From Hwangdonia lutea (GTDB lineage: Bacteria > Bacteroidota > Bacteroidia > Flavobacteriales > Flavobacteriaceae): a stretch of DNA of 64,000 nucleotides. The DNA lies in the NCBI RefSeq assembly GCF_032814565.1, contig NZ_CP136521.1, positions 2,390,501 through 2,454,500 of the forward strand, in the 5' to 3' direction. The notes beneath the pieces are model-generated. The model was not told the origin of the DNA, ran no database searches, and saw nothing but the letters and a program-made list of their open reading frames with translations. The position numbers and the translations under genes are program-made. Of this stretch, positions 51,980-61,243 are shown piece after piece (position 1 is the stretch's first letter; each line of letters opens with the position of its first letter).

Positions 51980-53374
51980 TTAATCGCTATATTTTGAAAT
52001 AGGTTTCATCGAATTTAAAATAGCCTTAACATCACCTTCTGTAGTATCTGGGTTGATAAAACAGAATCGTGAAACGGTTTCAAAAGTTTCGCCTGTTTTC
52101 CATTTGGTAGGCGTTACCAATGCAAATCCTTTTTTGTGGTTTTCGTATGTCCAATGCGTGTAATCTTCGGGTTTCCATCCTATTCTTCGGTATAGCACAC
52201 ATGATAAACTTGGTGCTCGCACCAATTCTACATGCGGCATATTCTCAATAATGGCACCTGCAATTTGAGCTAATTCCAATCCGCGTTCAACCGCTTCTTT
52301 ATATCGGTCTGTGCCATGGGTAGCCAGCGAAAACCATAATGGTAAGCCCCTAACACGACGTGTTAATTGGATTTGATAATCGGTTGGATTGAAACCATGG
52401 GCTCCATCATCCTTAAAAATATCTAAATACGAGCCTTGTTGCGAGTGCGCTTGTTTTGCCAATTCCGGTTCTTTATAAATCACGGCACCGCAATCGTAAG
52501 GTGAAAACATCCATTTATGCGGGTCTATAGTAATACTATCGGCACGCTCAACACCTTTAAACAACGGTCTTACCGAATCGGCAACCAAAGCACCACCACC
52601 ATAAGCAGCATCCACGTGGAACCATAAATTCTCTGTATCACAAACCGAGGCAATGCCATCTAAATCGTCAATAATGCCCGCATTTGTTGTACCGCCTGTT
52701 GCCACAATGGCAAATAAACGTCTGCGTTGATGCGCTGTTAAATTATTAATAGTCTCTTGCAACGCTGTGCCGTACATAACATCTTCGGTATCGACTAAAA
52801 GAATATCGACATCGGCAACCTTAGCCATCGCTTTTATTGAAGAATGTGCCCCAACCGAGGTGATCACCAAACCTTTTTCAACTTTGTTTTGCTCGTTCAA
52901 ACTGCGCCAATATTCTCTGGCCGTTACAATGGCCGAAAGGTTGGCCGCTGTACCGCCGCTTGTAAAAACACCAAACGCACCTTTAGGTAAACCCGTTAAG
53001 GATACAATCCATTCCATGGCTTCGTTTTCGCAAAAAATACCGCCGGCGCCTTCCATCCAATAAGCACCGTGAATGCTGGATGCCGATGTAATTAAATCGA
53101 ACATAATGGCCGCTCGTGTTGGCGATGCGGGAACAAAGGCCAAATGCCTTGGATGATCGATAGGTACATTGGCTTTGGCCAAGTGTTTTTTCCACATTTT
53201 AAAGGCATATTCGCCACCAACGCCTTTTGGTGTAATGGTGTCACCAACTAAGGCTTTAAGTTCTTTAGCTTTTTTGGGTTTTCCGATTTTATGTTGTGTT
53301 GACGAAATTCTATCGATGGTATATTTCATAACATCCATGGTCATTTCAATCAAATCCATGTCTATTTTATGCAT
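51980..53374 (-). CDS. Group II PLP-dependent amino-acid decarboxylase
   Basis: Cytoplasmic decarboxylase of 464 residues of the glutamate/aromatic-amino-acid decarboxylase superfamily. The PLP Lys is in TIDPHKWMFSPYDCGAV (about residue 287), the ring-stacking region is FTSGGTAANLSAI (about 130) and the PLP Asp is in WFHVDAAYGGGAL (about 233). Sequence is closer to the aromatic-L-amino-acid decarboxylase/sulfinoalanine group than to GadB, but the substrate cannot be fixed. It starts 3 nt after bshC ends, so the two are cotranscribed. Confidence 0.92.
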   Translation of the reverse strand: MHKIDMDLIEMTMDVMKYTIDRISSTQHKIGKPKKAKELKALVGDTITPKGVGGEYAFKMWKKHLAKANVPIDHPRHLAFVPASPTRAAIMFDLITSASSIHGAYWMEGAGGIFCENEAMEWIVSLTGLPKGAFGVFTSGGTAANLSAIVTAREYWRSLNEQNKVEKGLVITSVGAHSSIKAMAKVADVDILLVDTEDVMYGTALQETINNLTAHQRRRLFAIVATGGTTNAGIIDDLDGIASVCDTENLWFHVDAAYGGGALVADSVRPLFKGVERADSITIDPHKWMFSPYDCGAVIYKEPELAKQAHSQQGSYLDIFKDDGAHGFNPTDYQIQLTRRVRGLPLWFSLATHGTDRYKEAVERGLELAQIAGAIIENMPHVELVRAPSLSCVLYRRIGWKPEDYTHWTYENHKKGFALVTPTKWKTGETFETVSRFCFINPDTTEGDVKAILNSMKPISKYSD

Positions 53375-53377
53375 TGT

Positions 53378-54970
53378 TTATAGGTTAAGTATTAAAAACT
53401 CGTTTTTAAGAGGCTGTAAACCTTTAATTAAATTAGGAATAAGCGATTCGCCATATTCCAGATAAAACTCCGAGAAATTGGTGTTTCGCTCTTGCAAACT
53501 GCCGTTTGGGAATAGTGCTCTTTGAATGTCGCGCATTCTAGAAACTTGATCTGCCAATTGTTGTTTTTGTGCTTTTAACAAGCGTTTCTCTAAATTGTCA
53601 AGCCCCTTTAATTGCTTAACTTCTTGAGCTTTTACCGCACCCAAAAATGATTTATCGGTTTGTTCGGCCAATTGGTATAATTCTTCAAATTGTTTTTTGA
53701 GGTGTTCTTTTTGAGGTGAAAAATCGATGTCTATATCCGAAATCTGTCGTACTTTTTTATTGATAAACGCATCGGGTTTTAAGAAAATATCAGCTTTTGA
53801 AATATTGAGTTTATCAAGTTTTTCCTGTTGCTTTTCCGTTTGTATTAAAACCGAGTTACGCAGCAATAGTATTGGAAACGGTATTTTAACTTTATTATAA
53901 TAATCTTTTAATTGAAACCAATATGCCAATTCCCCGCCACCGCCAATGTAGCACAGATTGGGCAAAATAACTTCTTGGTACAACGGGCGCATAATCACGT
54001 TTGGCGAAAAGCGCTCTGGGTGTTCTAAGAGTTCTTTTTGTATTTCAGTTTTGTCCCATGAAACTTCAGTGTTTAAGACTTTGTAAAGGTTGTCTTCAAA
54101 AACAATACGTTCACGTAAATTTTCTTTTAAATAGAACAGGTTGATTTCTCTTGGATTAACTTGAATTCCATAATCTTTTGAAAGAGCTTCATTTGTTTTT
54201 GAAACCGATTTATATGAGGTTTGATTCAGCAATTCATCTTCCATAAAAGGTATAAATTGCTTTTTTAAATCGGCGTGATTCGCATCAATAATCACCAAAC
54301 CATAAGCCGCAAATAAGGCATTGGCCAAAAAACGTGTAGCATCCGTTAAGTTACTGTGTTTTAAATAGGCATCTTCAAATAAGCGTTTTAAATAATCGGC
54401 ATTTTTACTGTGCCCCAATTCTTTTGAAAACAACTCAAAAACCCCATCCAATCCATCGGTTTGTAATTCGCCAACAGCGCCTTTTGACTGGTGGTTCCAC
54501 TGTATTTTTTTGCCCTTAAAATTAAAATAATTGATTTCTTCAAAATCATGATCTTCGGTCGCCATCCAATACACAGGCACAAAATTGTTTTTTGGATAGG
54601 CTGCCTTTAATTGTTTTGAAAGATTGATGGTTGAAATGATTTTATAAAGAAAATACAGCGGCCCAGTAAATAAGTTTAATTGATGCCCCGTTGTTATTGT
54701 AAAGGTGTTTTCGGCTTTTAGCCATTCAATATTTTGAAGGGTTTGCTTTGATGCTTCAATATTTTGGTACTGCCTATTTAAACTTTCTACTAAAACAGTT
54801 CTCGACTGCGCTCGAACAGACACCTGTTTTTCTTCTATTTGGGCTTTAAAATTTTCAAGATTTGGAAAGCGGTTGTAAAACGGATTTAATTCGGTTTTTT
54901 CATCTAAATAATCACATATTAATGATGAAAAGTAACCAGTATCGCGAAACGGAATATAATGTTGATGCAT
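53378..54970 (-). CDS. bshC: Putative bacillithiol synthase, cysteine-adding enzyme
   Basis: Last step of bacillithiol synthesis: joins cysteine to glucosaminyl-malate. It has 530 residues, normal for BshC. Diagnostic segments are ENTFTITTGHQLNLFTGPLY (about residues 88-107), VYWMATEDHDFEEINYFNFK (about 135-154), the metal-site-like GGGGELAYWFQLKDYY, and a C-terminal coiled coil (AQEVKQLKGLDNLEKRLLKA). Bacillithiol is the main thiol of many Bacteroidota. Residues about 51-58 (VSVRAQSR) are encoded by a sequence identical in type to a dispersed intergenic repeat (54797-54823). It is operonic with the decarboxylase. Confidence 0.95.
   Translation of the reverse strand: MHQHYIPFRDTGYFSSLICDYLDEKTELNPFYNRFPNLENFKAQIEEKQVSVRAQSRTVLVESLNRQYQNIEASKQTLQNIEWLKAENTFTITTGHQLNLFTGPLYFLYKIISTINLSKQLKAAYPKNNFVPVYWMATEDHDFEEINYFNFKGKKIQWNHQSKGAVGELQTDGLDGVFELFSKELGHSKNADYLKRLFEDAYLKHSNLTDATRFLANALFAAYGLVIIDANHADLKKQFIPFMEDELLNQTSYKSVSKTNEALSKDYGIQVNPREINLFYLKENLRERIVFEDNLYKVLNTEVSWDKTEIQKELLEHPERFSPNVIMRPLYQEVILPNLCYIGGGGELAYWFQLKDYYNKVKIPFPILLLRNSVLIQTEKQQEKLDKLNISKADIFLKPDAFINKKVRQISDIDIDFSPQKEHLKKQFEELYQLAEQTDKSFLGAVKAQEVKQLKGLDNLEKRLLKAQKQQLADQVSRMRDIQRALFPNGSLQERNTNFSEFYLEYGESLIPNLIKGLQPLKNEFLILNL
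54797..54823 (-). repeat. Repeat-family sequence inside bshC
   Basis: The core CTCGACTGCGCTCGAACAGA matches the flavobacterial palindromic repeat whose relative TTTCGACTGCGCTCAA lies at 13694-13709. Here it is within the bshC frame and is translated without disturbing the gene. Confidence 0.6.
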
Positions 54971-55173
54971 GTTGAATTAAAAAATTATGTAAATATACAG
55001 TTATTCCAATTTTATCATTCTAAAAAATACGTTAAAGCATTTGGCTTTAATTCTATTTCAAGAATTCAGTTTCCCTATCAATATACATCATTCAATGTAT
55101 TTTTAACAATAAAATGAAGCGGATTCATTCAAATTTTATTAATTTCACATGGCATCATCAAAATAAATCAATC

Positions 55174-55983
55174 ATGAAAAATCAGAAATTCGCCTTAATT
55201 TGGTCAATAATACTCCTTTCTTTTTTGAGTTGTAATAAATCCGGCATTTTCGATGAACCCGATATTGGTGATGCTGGACCGCGAACTTATGAAGATATTC
55301 AAGACGATTTTAGCAACATCGATTTTGAAACTGGAAACAATGATATCTCTTTAGAAAACCTTAAAAATGATACTTGGGATTTTAGGGTAATTATGCCCGA
55401 TGTGGACTTTACAAATAATAAAAGACCACTTATTATTACCTTACACGGTTGTGCTGCTTGTGGCGACTCGCCAAATGCCCATAAATTTACGGAGTGTTTA
55501 GCTGAAACGGGCTTTGAATCGCTTGATGCTATTATAATCAGTCCGAATAGCAATGCGATATTATGGCCAACACTTGATAACAACGAACAGGTTTTGGCCT
55601 TGGTAGATCTAGCATCAACCTACCTGCCGGTAGACACCAATAAAGTGGTGATACACGGCTATAGCGATGGCGGCAACGGCAGTTGGTTTTTTGCCGAAAC
55701 CCAATCCGGTATATTCTCTGCATCCATCCCAATGGCTAGTCAATACAACACAACAAACAACGGTGTGGGCAGAAAAATACCCATTCCAGTGTATGTTATT
55801 CATGGTGAAGACGATGCCTTATTTCCCGTCGAAAATGTTCAAAATTGGGTAAATGCCAGCATCGATTCCGGTAGCGATATTACTATGGTTGTCGCCCCTG
55901 GCTTAACACATAACGAACCTTGCGAATACGCATCTTATTTACAAGATGCCGCAGATTGGTTGGTAAATCATGTTTGGAATTAG
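55174..55983 (+). CDS. Exported alpha/beta-hydrolase (PHB-depolymerase/esterase-like) lipoprotein
   Basis: Lipoprotein of 269 residues; the signal is FALIWSIILLSFLSC (Cys20). The hydrolase fold runs from about residue 75: oxyanion region LIITLHGCAACGDSPNAHKF, nucleophile elbow VIHGYSDGGNGSW (Ser in GYSDGG, about residue 168), Asp in VIHGEDDALFPVEN and His in APGLTHNEPCEY. The layout matches PHB-depolymerase-like/feruloyl-type esterases. Start: ATG 55174; an earlier ATG at 55114 would put 20 polar residues before the signal peptide. It stands alone, with AT-rich flanks. Confidence 0.85.
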   Translation: MKNQKFALIWSIILLSFLSCNKSGIFDEPDIGDAGPRTYEDIQDDFSNIDFETGNNDISLENLKNDTWDFRVIMPDVDFTNNKRPLIITLHGCAACGDSPNAHKFTECLAETGFESLDAIIISPNSNAILWPTLDNNEQVLALVDLASTYLPVDTNKVVIHGYSDGGNGSWFFAETQSGIFSASIPMASQYNTTNNGVGRKIPIPVYVIHGEDDALFPVENVQNWVNASIDSGSDITMVVAPGLTHNEPCEYASYLQDAADWLVNHVWN

Positions 55984-56282
55984 CCTAAACAGACTACATA
56001 CTTAATTCATTAGATTTTTTAGTTTTGACAATGATGATTGACCCCTAATAAAGCTAATAAAATACAGATGATTGAATCATTCATTTTGTTTATTGTTTAT
56101 CTGATTCTATCATATCGTTATTTCTTCAAAAAAAATAATTTATTCAAAAAAACACATTTCAGATGCATTGATTTTCTAATTCAAATTTTCTATCAAGCAG
56201 TAAATAATATCAAGTTTTTTTAGGTTAGGCAAGCATTTATAAATTGAGTAAATTAGCGGTTCATTTATACAGTCATTTTTTT
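55984..56282 (+). other. AT-rich intergenic region (about 300 nt)
   Basis: Holds an open frame of 61 codons (56038-56223), but its composition is simply Phe/Ile/Lys from AT-rich DNA and it lacks a ribosome-binding context, so I do not call it. No hairpin terminator or promoter consensus is clear. Confidence 0.4.
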
Positions 56283-58781
56283 ATGAAACATTATTTTAGT
56301 TGTTTTCTGTTTTTAACCTTCTTGGTATTTACAATTAGCCTCAATTCTCAAAACATTAAATCGCCTTCTCAATTTTTGGGCTACGATTTAGGCACTCAAT
56401 TTTCAAGACATCATCAAGTGGTCGATTATTTTAAACAGGTTTCCAACCAACTTCCAAACCAAGTAAAACTTGAAACATACGGCCAAACTTACGAACGCAG
56501 ACCGCTTATGGTTGCTTATGTTTCATCTGAAGAAAATTTACAAAACCTTGAAACCATTCGTCAAAACAACTTAAAAAACATTGGTGTAAATGATGGCGCT
56601 CCCATCAAAACCGATATTGCCATTGTTTGGTTAAGTTACAACGTACACGGTAACGAAGCGTCGAGTAGCGAAGCCGCTATGAAAACGCTTTACCAACTTT
56701 TAACCGAAAAACAAGATTGGTTGCAAAACACCGTAGTCATTATCGATCCGTGCTTAAATCCAGATGGCCGCGACCGCTATGTTAATTGGTACAACAAAAC
56801 GGCAAGTACACCTTACGACATAAACCAACAAGCCAGCGAACATAATGAGCCTTGGCCTAGTGGAAGGCCAAACCATTATTTGTTCGATTTAAACCGGGAT
56901 TGGGCTTGGGCAACACAAATCGAGACAGCTTCTAGACTAAAAATTTACAACAAATGGATGCCGCATATTCATGTAGATTTTCATGAACAGGGCATTAACG
57001 AGCCTTATTATTTTGCACCAGCGGCCGAACCTTTTCATGAAATAATTACCAATTGGCAACGCGATTTCCAAACGCAAATTGGTAAAAACCATGCGACATA
57101 TTTCGATAAAGCGGGCTGGCTTTATTTTACAAAAGAACGATTCGATTTGCTCTATCCCAGCTATGGCGATACGTATCCAACTTACATGGGTGCCATTGGC
57201 ATGACGTACGAGCAAGCGGGACATGGGCGAGCAGGATTGGGTATTATAAATGATGAAGGCGATGTTTTAACGCTTATCGATAGAATTGATCACCATACTA
57301 CAGCAGGTTTATCAACCGTTGAAATAGCCTCAAAACATGCTAAAAAGCTAAATACTGAGTTTCAAAAATTCTTTGATAATTCAAACTTAACATACAAAAG
57401 CTATGTTTTGCAAGGTCATCCCGATAAAATTGAATCCTTAAAAAATCTGTTGGATAAACACGAGGTTTCTTATGGTATCGCTCAAGGCGGAAAAGTTAGT
57501 GGGTACCATTATAATACCTCGTCGTTAGGGCAAATAAATACTACATCAAAAGATTTGGTGGTGAGCACCAATCAACCCAAAGGCAAAATGGTAAAAGTGC
57601 TTTTTGAGCCAAATACCAAACTAAGCGATTCAATGACTTACGATATTACAGCTTGGAGCTTACCTTATGCCTACGGTCTAAATGCCGTGGCCAGTAAAAA
57701 CTTGGTGCAATCAATTCCTGGAAAACAAGTTAAAGTTAACAATACCCTTAGCAAAACCGCAACGGGATATATTGCAAAATGGAATCATTTAAAAGATGCT
57801 GAATTTTTAGCCGATTTATTAAAGCAAAATATAAAAGTACGATTTACTGAAAAGCCATTTAAAACCGTAGGAGAAACTTTTAACAGCGGCTCTTTAATTA
57901 TGGTAAGAGGTGATAACGAAAAAGCAACCGATTTTGATAATGCCATTTTAAAAACGGCAAATAAACACAACCGAAAACTAACCGCTGCACCAACTGGTTT
58001 TTCAACAAATGGTCCCGATTTTGGATCGCCCGAAATTAAAATAGTCAACAAACAAAAAATTGCGATGCTTTCGGGCAAAGGTACATCATCGTTACATTAC
58101 GGTGCGCTTTGGCACTTTTTTGAAAGGCAATTACATTACCCGGTTACCTCCATAAACACCGAGAATTTCGCGGGTTTAAACCTCAGTAAGTTTGATGTTC
58201 TCATCATTCCCAGTGGCCGTTATTCAAGAATTTTAAACGAAAAAGGTTTGGCAAAACTAAAATCGTGGGTGGCCAAAGGCGGAAAAGTAATTGCCATAGG
58301 TAATGCGCTTAATGCCTTTGCAGATAAAAATGGTTTCAATCTAAAAAAGAAAGAAACCGATAAAGTGAATGAGGATAATAGCAAACTAATCCCGTATGCC
58401 GATAGAGAACGCGACGCTATAAAAAACCTGATTTCCGGTGCTATTTTTAAAACAAAAGTTGATAATACGCATCCCATGGCTTTTGGTTACGATACCAATT
58501 ATCCGTCACTTAAAGTTAGCAGTAACTCTTATAAATTAATGGGCGACAAGCATTTCAATGTGGCCTATCTTGGCAAAAACCCAAATAAAATTTCGGGGTT
58601 TGCAGGGAGCAATGCCTTAAAAAAACTGGACAACACACTGGTTTTTGGAGAAGAACGAATTGGTAAAGGCAGCATGATTTATATGGTTGATGATGTTATG
58701 TTTAGAAGTTTTTGGGAAAACGGAAAACTGTTTTTAGTCAACGCCATTTTCTTTGTAAATAATAATGCGGTTGAATTGTAA
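56283..58781 (+). CDS. M14 family zinc carboxypeptidase, secreted
   Basis: Secreted peptidase of 832 residues. The signal peptide is HYFSCFLFLTFLVFTISLNSQ. The M14 domain covers about residues 45-400. The zinc ligands are His and Glu in NVHGNEASSSEAA (about 126) and the downstream His in PHIHVDFHEQGINEPYYFAP (about 230). The catalytic Glu is probably in MTYEQAGHGRAG (about 313). A long C-terminal part with a glutamine-amidotransferase-like fold (FDVLIIPSGRYSRILNEKG, GGKVIAIGNALNAF) is typical of this Bacteroidota subfamily. Start: ATG at 56283, since the upstream ATG at 56244 precedes a second signal-like start. It digests peptides outside the cell. Confidence 0.9.
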   Translation: MKHYFSCFLFLTFLVFTISLNSQNIKSPSQFLGYDLGTQFSRHHQVVDYFKQVSNQLPNQVKLETYGQTYERRPLMVAYVSSEENLQNLETIRQNNLKNIGVNDGAPIKTDIAIVWLSYNVHGNEASSSEAAMKTLYQLLTEKQDWLQNTVVIIDPCLNPDGRDRYVNWYNKTASTPYDINQQASEHNEPWPSGRPNHYLFDLNRDWAWATQIETASRLKIYNKWMPHIHVDFHEQGINEPYYFAPAAEPFHEIITNWQRDFQTQIGKNHATYFDKAGWLYFTKERFDLLYPSYGDTYPTYMGAIGMTYEQAGHGRAGLGIINDEGDVLTLIDRIDHHTTAGLSTVEIASKHAKKLNTEFQKFFDNSNLTYKSYVLQGHPDKIESLKNLLDKHEVSYGIAQGGKVSGYHYNTSSLGQINTTSKDLVVSTNQPKGKMVKVLFEPNTKLSDSMTYDITAWSLPYAYGLNAVASKNLVQSIPGKQVKVNNTLSKTATGYIAKWNHLKDAEFLADLLKQNIKVRFTEKPFKTVGETFNSGSLIMVRGDNEKATDFDNAILKTANKHNRKLTAAPTGFSTNGPDFGSPEIKIVNKQKIAMLSGKGTSSLHYGALWHFFERQLHYPVTSINTENFAGLNLSKFDVLIIPSGRYSRILNEKGLAKLKSWVAKGGKVIAIGNALNAFADKNGFNLKKKETDKVNEDNSKLIPYADRERDAIKNLISGAIFKTKVDNTHPMAFGYDTNYPSLKVSSNSYKLMGDKHFNVAYLGKNPNKISGFAGSNALKKLDNTLVFGEERIGKGSMIYMVDDVMFRSFWENGKLFLVNAIFFVNNNAVEL

Positions 58782-58844
58782 TTTACATGTCGCATAAGTG
58801 TCAAAATGAAGGTTTTAAACGGTCTTAACTTGAAAAAGTAAAAT

Positions 58845-60281
58845 ATGAAACCACTTTTCTACTCCCTATTTTTACTGCTAGGTTTCAGTGTTTTTTCCCA
58901 AGAAAAGAAACAAAATATCTTATTCATTATTTCCGATGATTTAACTGCAACAGCAGTCTCATCGTACGAAAACAAAGCCTGCCACACACCAAACATCGAT
59001 AAATTAGCTTCAGAAGGTATAAGATATACCAAAGCCTATACGCAATACCCGGTTTGTGGGCCTTCACGAGCATCCTTTATGTCAGGTTATTACCCAAACG
59101 CAACCACAACTTTTGGCTATGTTAGCGGCAGAAAAAACATAGGAAATGAAAGAAAAACTTGGTCGCAGCTCTTTAAAGACAACGGTTATTATACCGCACG
59201 AGTGAGCAAAATTTACCACATGGGCGTTCCAATTGATATTGAAACCGGCGCGAACGGACAAGATGATGAAGCCTCATGGACCGAACGTTTTAACAGCCCG
59301 GGGCCCGAATGGAAGGCGATTGGCGATGCAGAATTGGTTCAGGGAAATCCTGATGGTGCAATAGAAAGAAAGGGCGGAAATGTTATGACGATTGTAAAAG
59401 CCGATGGCGACGACTTGGTGCATTCCGATGGAAAAACAGCTAAAAAGGCCTCAGAACTTATTAGAAAACACAAAGACAAACCCTTTTTTTTAGCGGTGGG
59501 TTTTGTAAGACCTCATGTGCCTTTTGTGACGCCTAAATCTTATTTTGAATCCTATCCTTTTAACGAAATTATTTTACCCAAAAAAGTTGACGACGATTGG
59601 GACGACATCCCAAAACGCGGTATAAACTACGTAACAAGCCTTAATGCAAAAATGAGTTTAGAGCAAGAAAAAAAGGCCGTTGCGGCATATTACGCATCGG
59701 TTTCGTTTATGGATGCTCAAGTTGGCAAAGTGCTTAAAACACTTAAAGACGAAGGGTTGGAAGACAACACCATTGTTATTTTCACTTCCGATCACGGGTT
59801 CCATTTAGGCGAGCATAGTTTCTGGATGAAAGTGAGTTTGCACGAAGAGTCCGTTCGCGTCCCGTTAATCATTAAAGTTCCCGGTAAAAAAGCAGCCGTT
59901 TGTCATTCTTTTGTTGAATTATTGGATTTGTATCCAACCATTGCCGAACTAGCGGGTTTAAAACCATCAAAACATTTACAAGGAAAAAGTTTGGTAAAAA
60001 CGATAGACAACCCTAAAAAGAAAGTTAGAGATATGGCTTTTAGTGTATCGCAAGGCGGAAAAAGTTTTTTATTACGGAATGACAAATGGGCTTATATTCA
60101 ATATAACGAAGATGCCTCGGCTGGCATTGAATTGTTTGATATGGAAAATGACCCTAAACAATATACCAATTTAGCTGAAAACCCTAAATACTCTAAAATT
60201 GTTAACCGTTTTAAAAAGAAACTGGCTAAAAAACTTAAAGCGGTTAGAACGAATGATTTAGAGATTAATTACAGTAATTAA
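58845..60281 (+). CDS. Sulfatase (iduronate-2-sulfatase-like), secreted
   Basis: Secreted sulfatase of 478 residues; the signal peptide is PLFYSLFLLLGFSVFSQ. Metal-site start QNILFIISDDLTATAVSSYE. The formylglycine site is Cys in PVCGPSRASFMSGYYPN (about residue 71). The segment FVRPHVPFVTPKSYFESYP and TSDHGFHLGEHSFWMKVSLH are typical of iduronate-2-sulfatase-like (S1_7) enzymes. It is 63 nt after the M14 gene on the same strand. Substrate: a sulfated polysaccharide, not further resolvable. Confidence 0.93.
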   Translation: MKPLFYSLFLLLGFSVFSQEKKQNILFIISDDLTATAVSSYENKACHTPNIDKLASEGIRYTKAYTQYPVCGPSRASFMSGYYPNATTTFGYVSGRKNIGNERKTWSQLFKDNGYYTARVSKIYHMGVPIDIETGANGQDDEASWTERFNSPGPEWKAIGDAELVQGNPDGAIERKGGNVMTIVKADGDDLVHSDGKTAKKASELIRKHKDKPFFLAVGFVRPHVPFVTPKSYFESYPFNEIILPKKVDDDWDDIPKRGINYVTSLNAKMSLEQEKKAVAAYYASVSFMDAQVGKVLKTLKDEGLEDNTIVIFTSDHGFHLGEHSFWMKVSLHEESVRVPLIIKVPGKKAAVCHSFVELLDLYPTIAELAGLKPSKHLQGKSLVKTIDNPKKKVRDMAFSVSQGGKSFLLRNDKWAYIQYNEDASAGIELFDMENDPKQYTNLAENPKYSKIVNRFKKKLAKKLKAVRTNDLEINYSN

Positions 60282-60352
60282 CAAGCTACCGTATAAGTTG
60301 ATTCTTATCCGTTTAAACTATTGCAATTTGGGTCACATTGGTGTTTCACTTT

Positions 60353-60396
60353 ATGACATTTATCATTTTATATCACTCTTCTTATAATCATTTTTG
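60353..60396 (+). promoter_or_regulatory. Fnr-type box and -7 element of the DGC gene
   Basis: ATGAC-ATTT-ATCAT at 60353-60366 and CATTTTTG at 60389-60396 (one base off TAnnTTTG, the same mismatch as at ccoI). Centre-to-element distance 29.5 nt. No TTG at -33. Confidence 0.75.
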
Positions 60397-60449
60397 TATC
60401 ATGAAATTTCGTCGAAAAAATTCAGTAACGCGATAAATGGTTATGGTTT

Positions 60450-60830
60450 ATGACAAAAAGTGATCGAAAAAAAAGACAGCCTTTAATTTATTCTTGCTCT
60501 GGTTGTAGCAATGTCGCGCAATTAGCTAACGATATGGCATTGCAAGCCAATGCAGACGGTTTAGCTGAAATGTCGTGTATTGCGGGCATTGGTGGAAAGG
60601 TTAAAGCTCTGGTTAAAAAAGCACAATCCAACAGACCAATTATTGCTATAGACGGCTGTGTTTTACAATGTGCCAAACATTGTCTAAATGGCGTAAACAT
60701 TGAGCCTACAGAACATATTATTTTAACGGATTACGATTTTAAAAAGAAAAACGATAGCACATTACATTTGGAAGACGAAATGAAAACCTACAACCTTATT
60801 GCCGAAAAAATAAAAAACATAACCCCGTAA
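60450..60830 (+). CDS. DGC-domain putative zinc-binding protein
   Basis: Cysteine-rich cytoplasmic protein of 126 residues of the DGC family, named for a conserved Asp-Gly-Cys that is present here as D68-G69-C70. Cysteines are C16, C19, C43, C70, C74 and C78 (YSCSGCSN, MSCIAG, IDGCVLQCAKHC), a pattern that suits zinc or an iron-sulfur cluster. No enzyme activity is known for the family. It has its own promoter with an Fnr-type box, so it probably serves the low-oxygen response. The lipB-like fragment begins 3 nt after its stop. Confidence 0.88.
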   Translation: MTKSDRKKRQPLIYSCSGCSNVAQLANDMALQANADGLAEMSCIAGIGGKVKALVKKAQSNRPIIAIDGCVLQCAKHCLNGVNIEPTEHIILTDYDFKKKNDSTLHLEDEMKTYNLIAEKIKNITP

Positions 60831-60833
60831 GCT

Positions 60834-60976
60834 TTAAGTTTTGTTATAAAACTCAGCCTCAAAAATATTAGAGAAATGTTTTAGTAGTTTTTCTTTAACC
60901 TCAGTTTCATCAACTAATTTTTGGGCCAACTCCACGTTTAAAGAGGTAACCGCTTTACCGCGAATACCGCAAGGAA
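60834..60976 (-). pseudogene. lipB 3'-end fragment (48 codons)
   Basis: Minus-strand sequence encoding PCGIRGKAVTSLNVELAQK and the rest of the LipB C-terminus through a TAA stop at 60834-60836. The 126 nt 60851-60976 match 62440-62565 inside lipB with about nine differences and no gap by my count. It keeps the catalytic Cys but lacks everything upstream, so it cannot be a working lipB. The break at 60976/60977 is sharp. Confidence 0.85.
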
Positions 60977-61243
60977 ACCTGAAGCTAAAACAATTATCTC
61001 AACACTTACACTAAGAGCGATTTTATATTAAAAAATGCTTAAACAAACGCACCATATCCACTTTCTTCTTCTGGCATTTGTATTTGTTGCAAATATTAAT
61101 TATTTTCGATAATCTACTGATTATTAGTAATTAAAGCGAACTACTTTTATTACTCCCATTTTTTTTACGCATCGCTTTAAAACTTTCGTACATATTACCG
61201 TAAATGAAAGTATTGTGATTATTAACATTAAAAAAACAAAGCC
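60977..61243. other. AT-rich spacer before orphan gene
   Basis: About 270 nt between the lipB fragment and the orphan gene. No recognisable gene, no lipB sequence beyond the break and no clear promoter consensus. Confidence 0.4.

Noticed and set aside
56038-56223. 61-codon open frame between esterase and M14 genes
   Set aside because: Low-complexity Phe/Ile/Lys product expected from AT-rich DNA; no start context, no domain, no partner.
60834-60976. Second functional lipB
   Set aside because: Only the last 48 codons are present; the N-terminal three quarters, including the active-site Lys, are missing.
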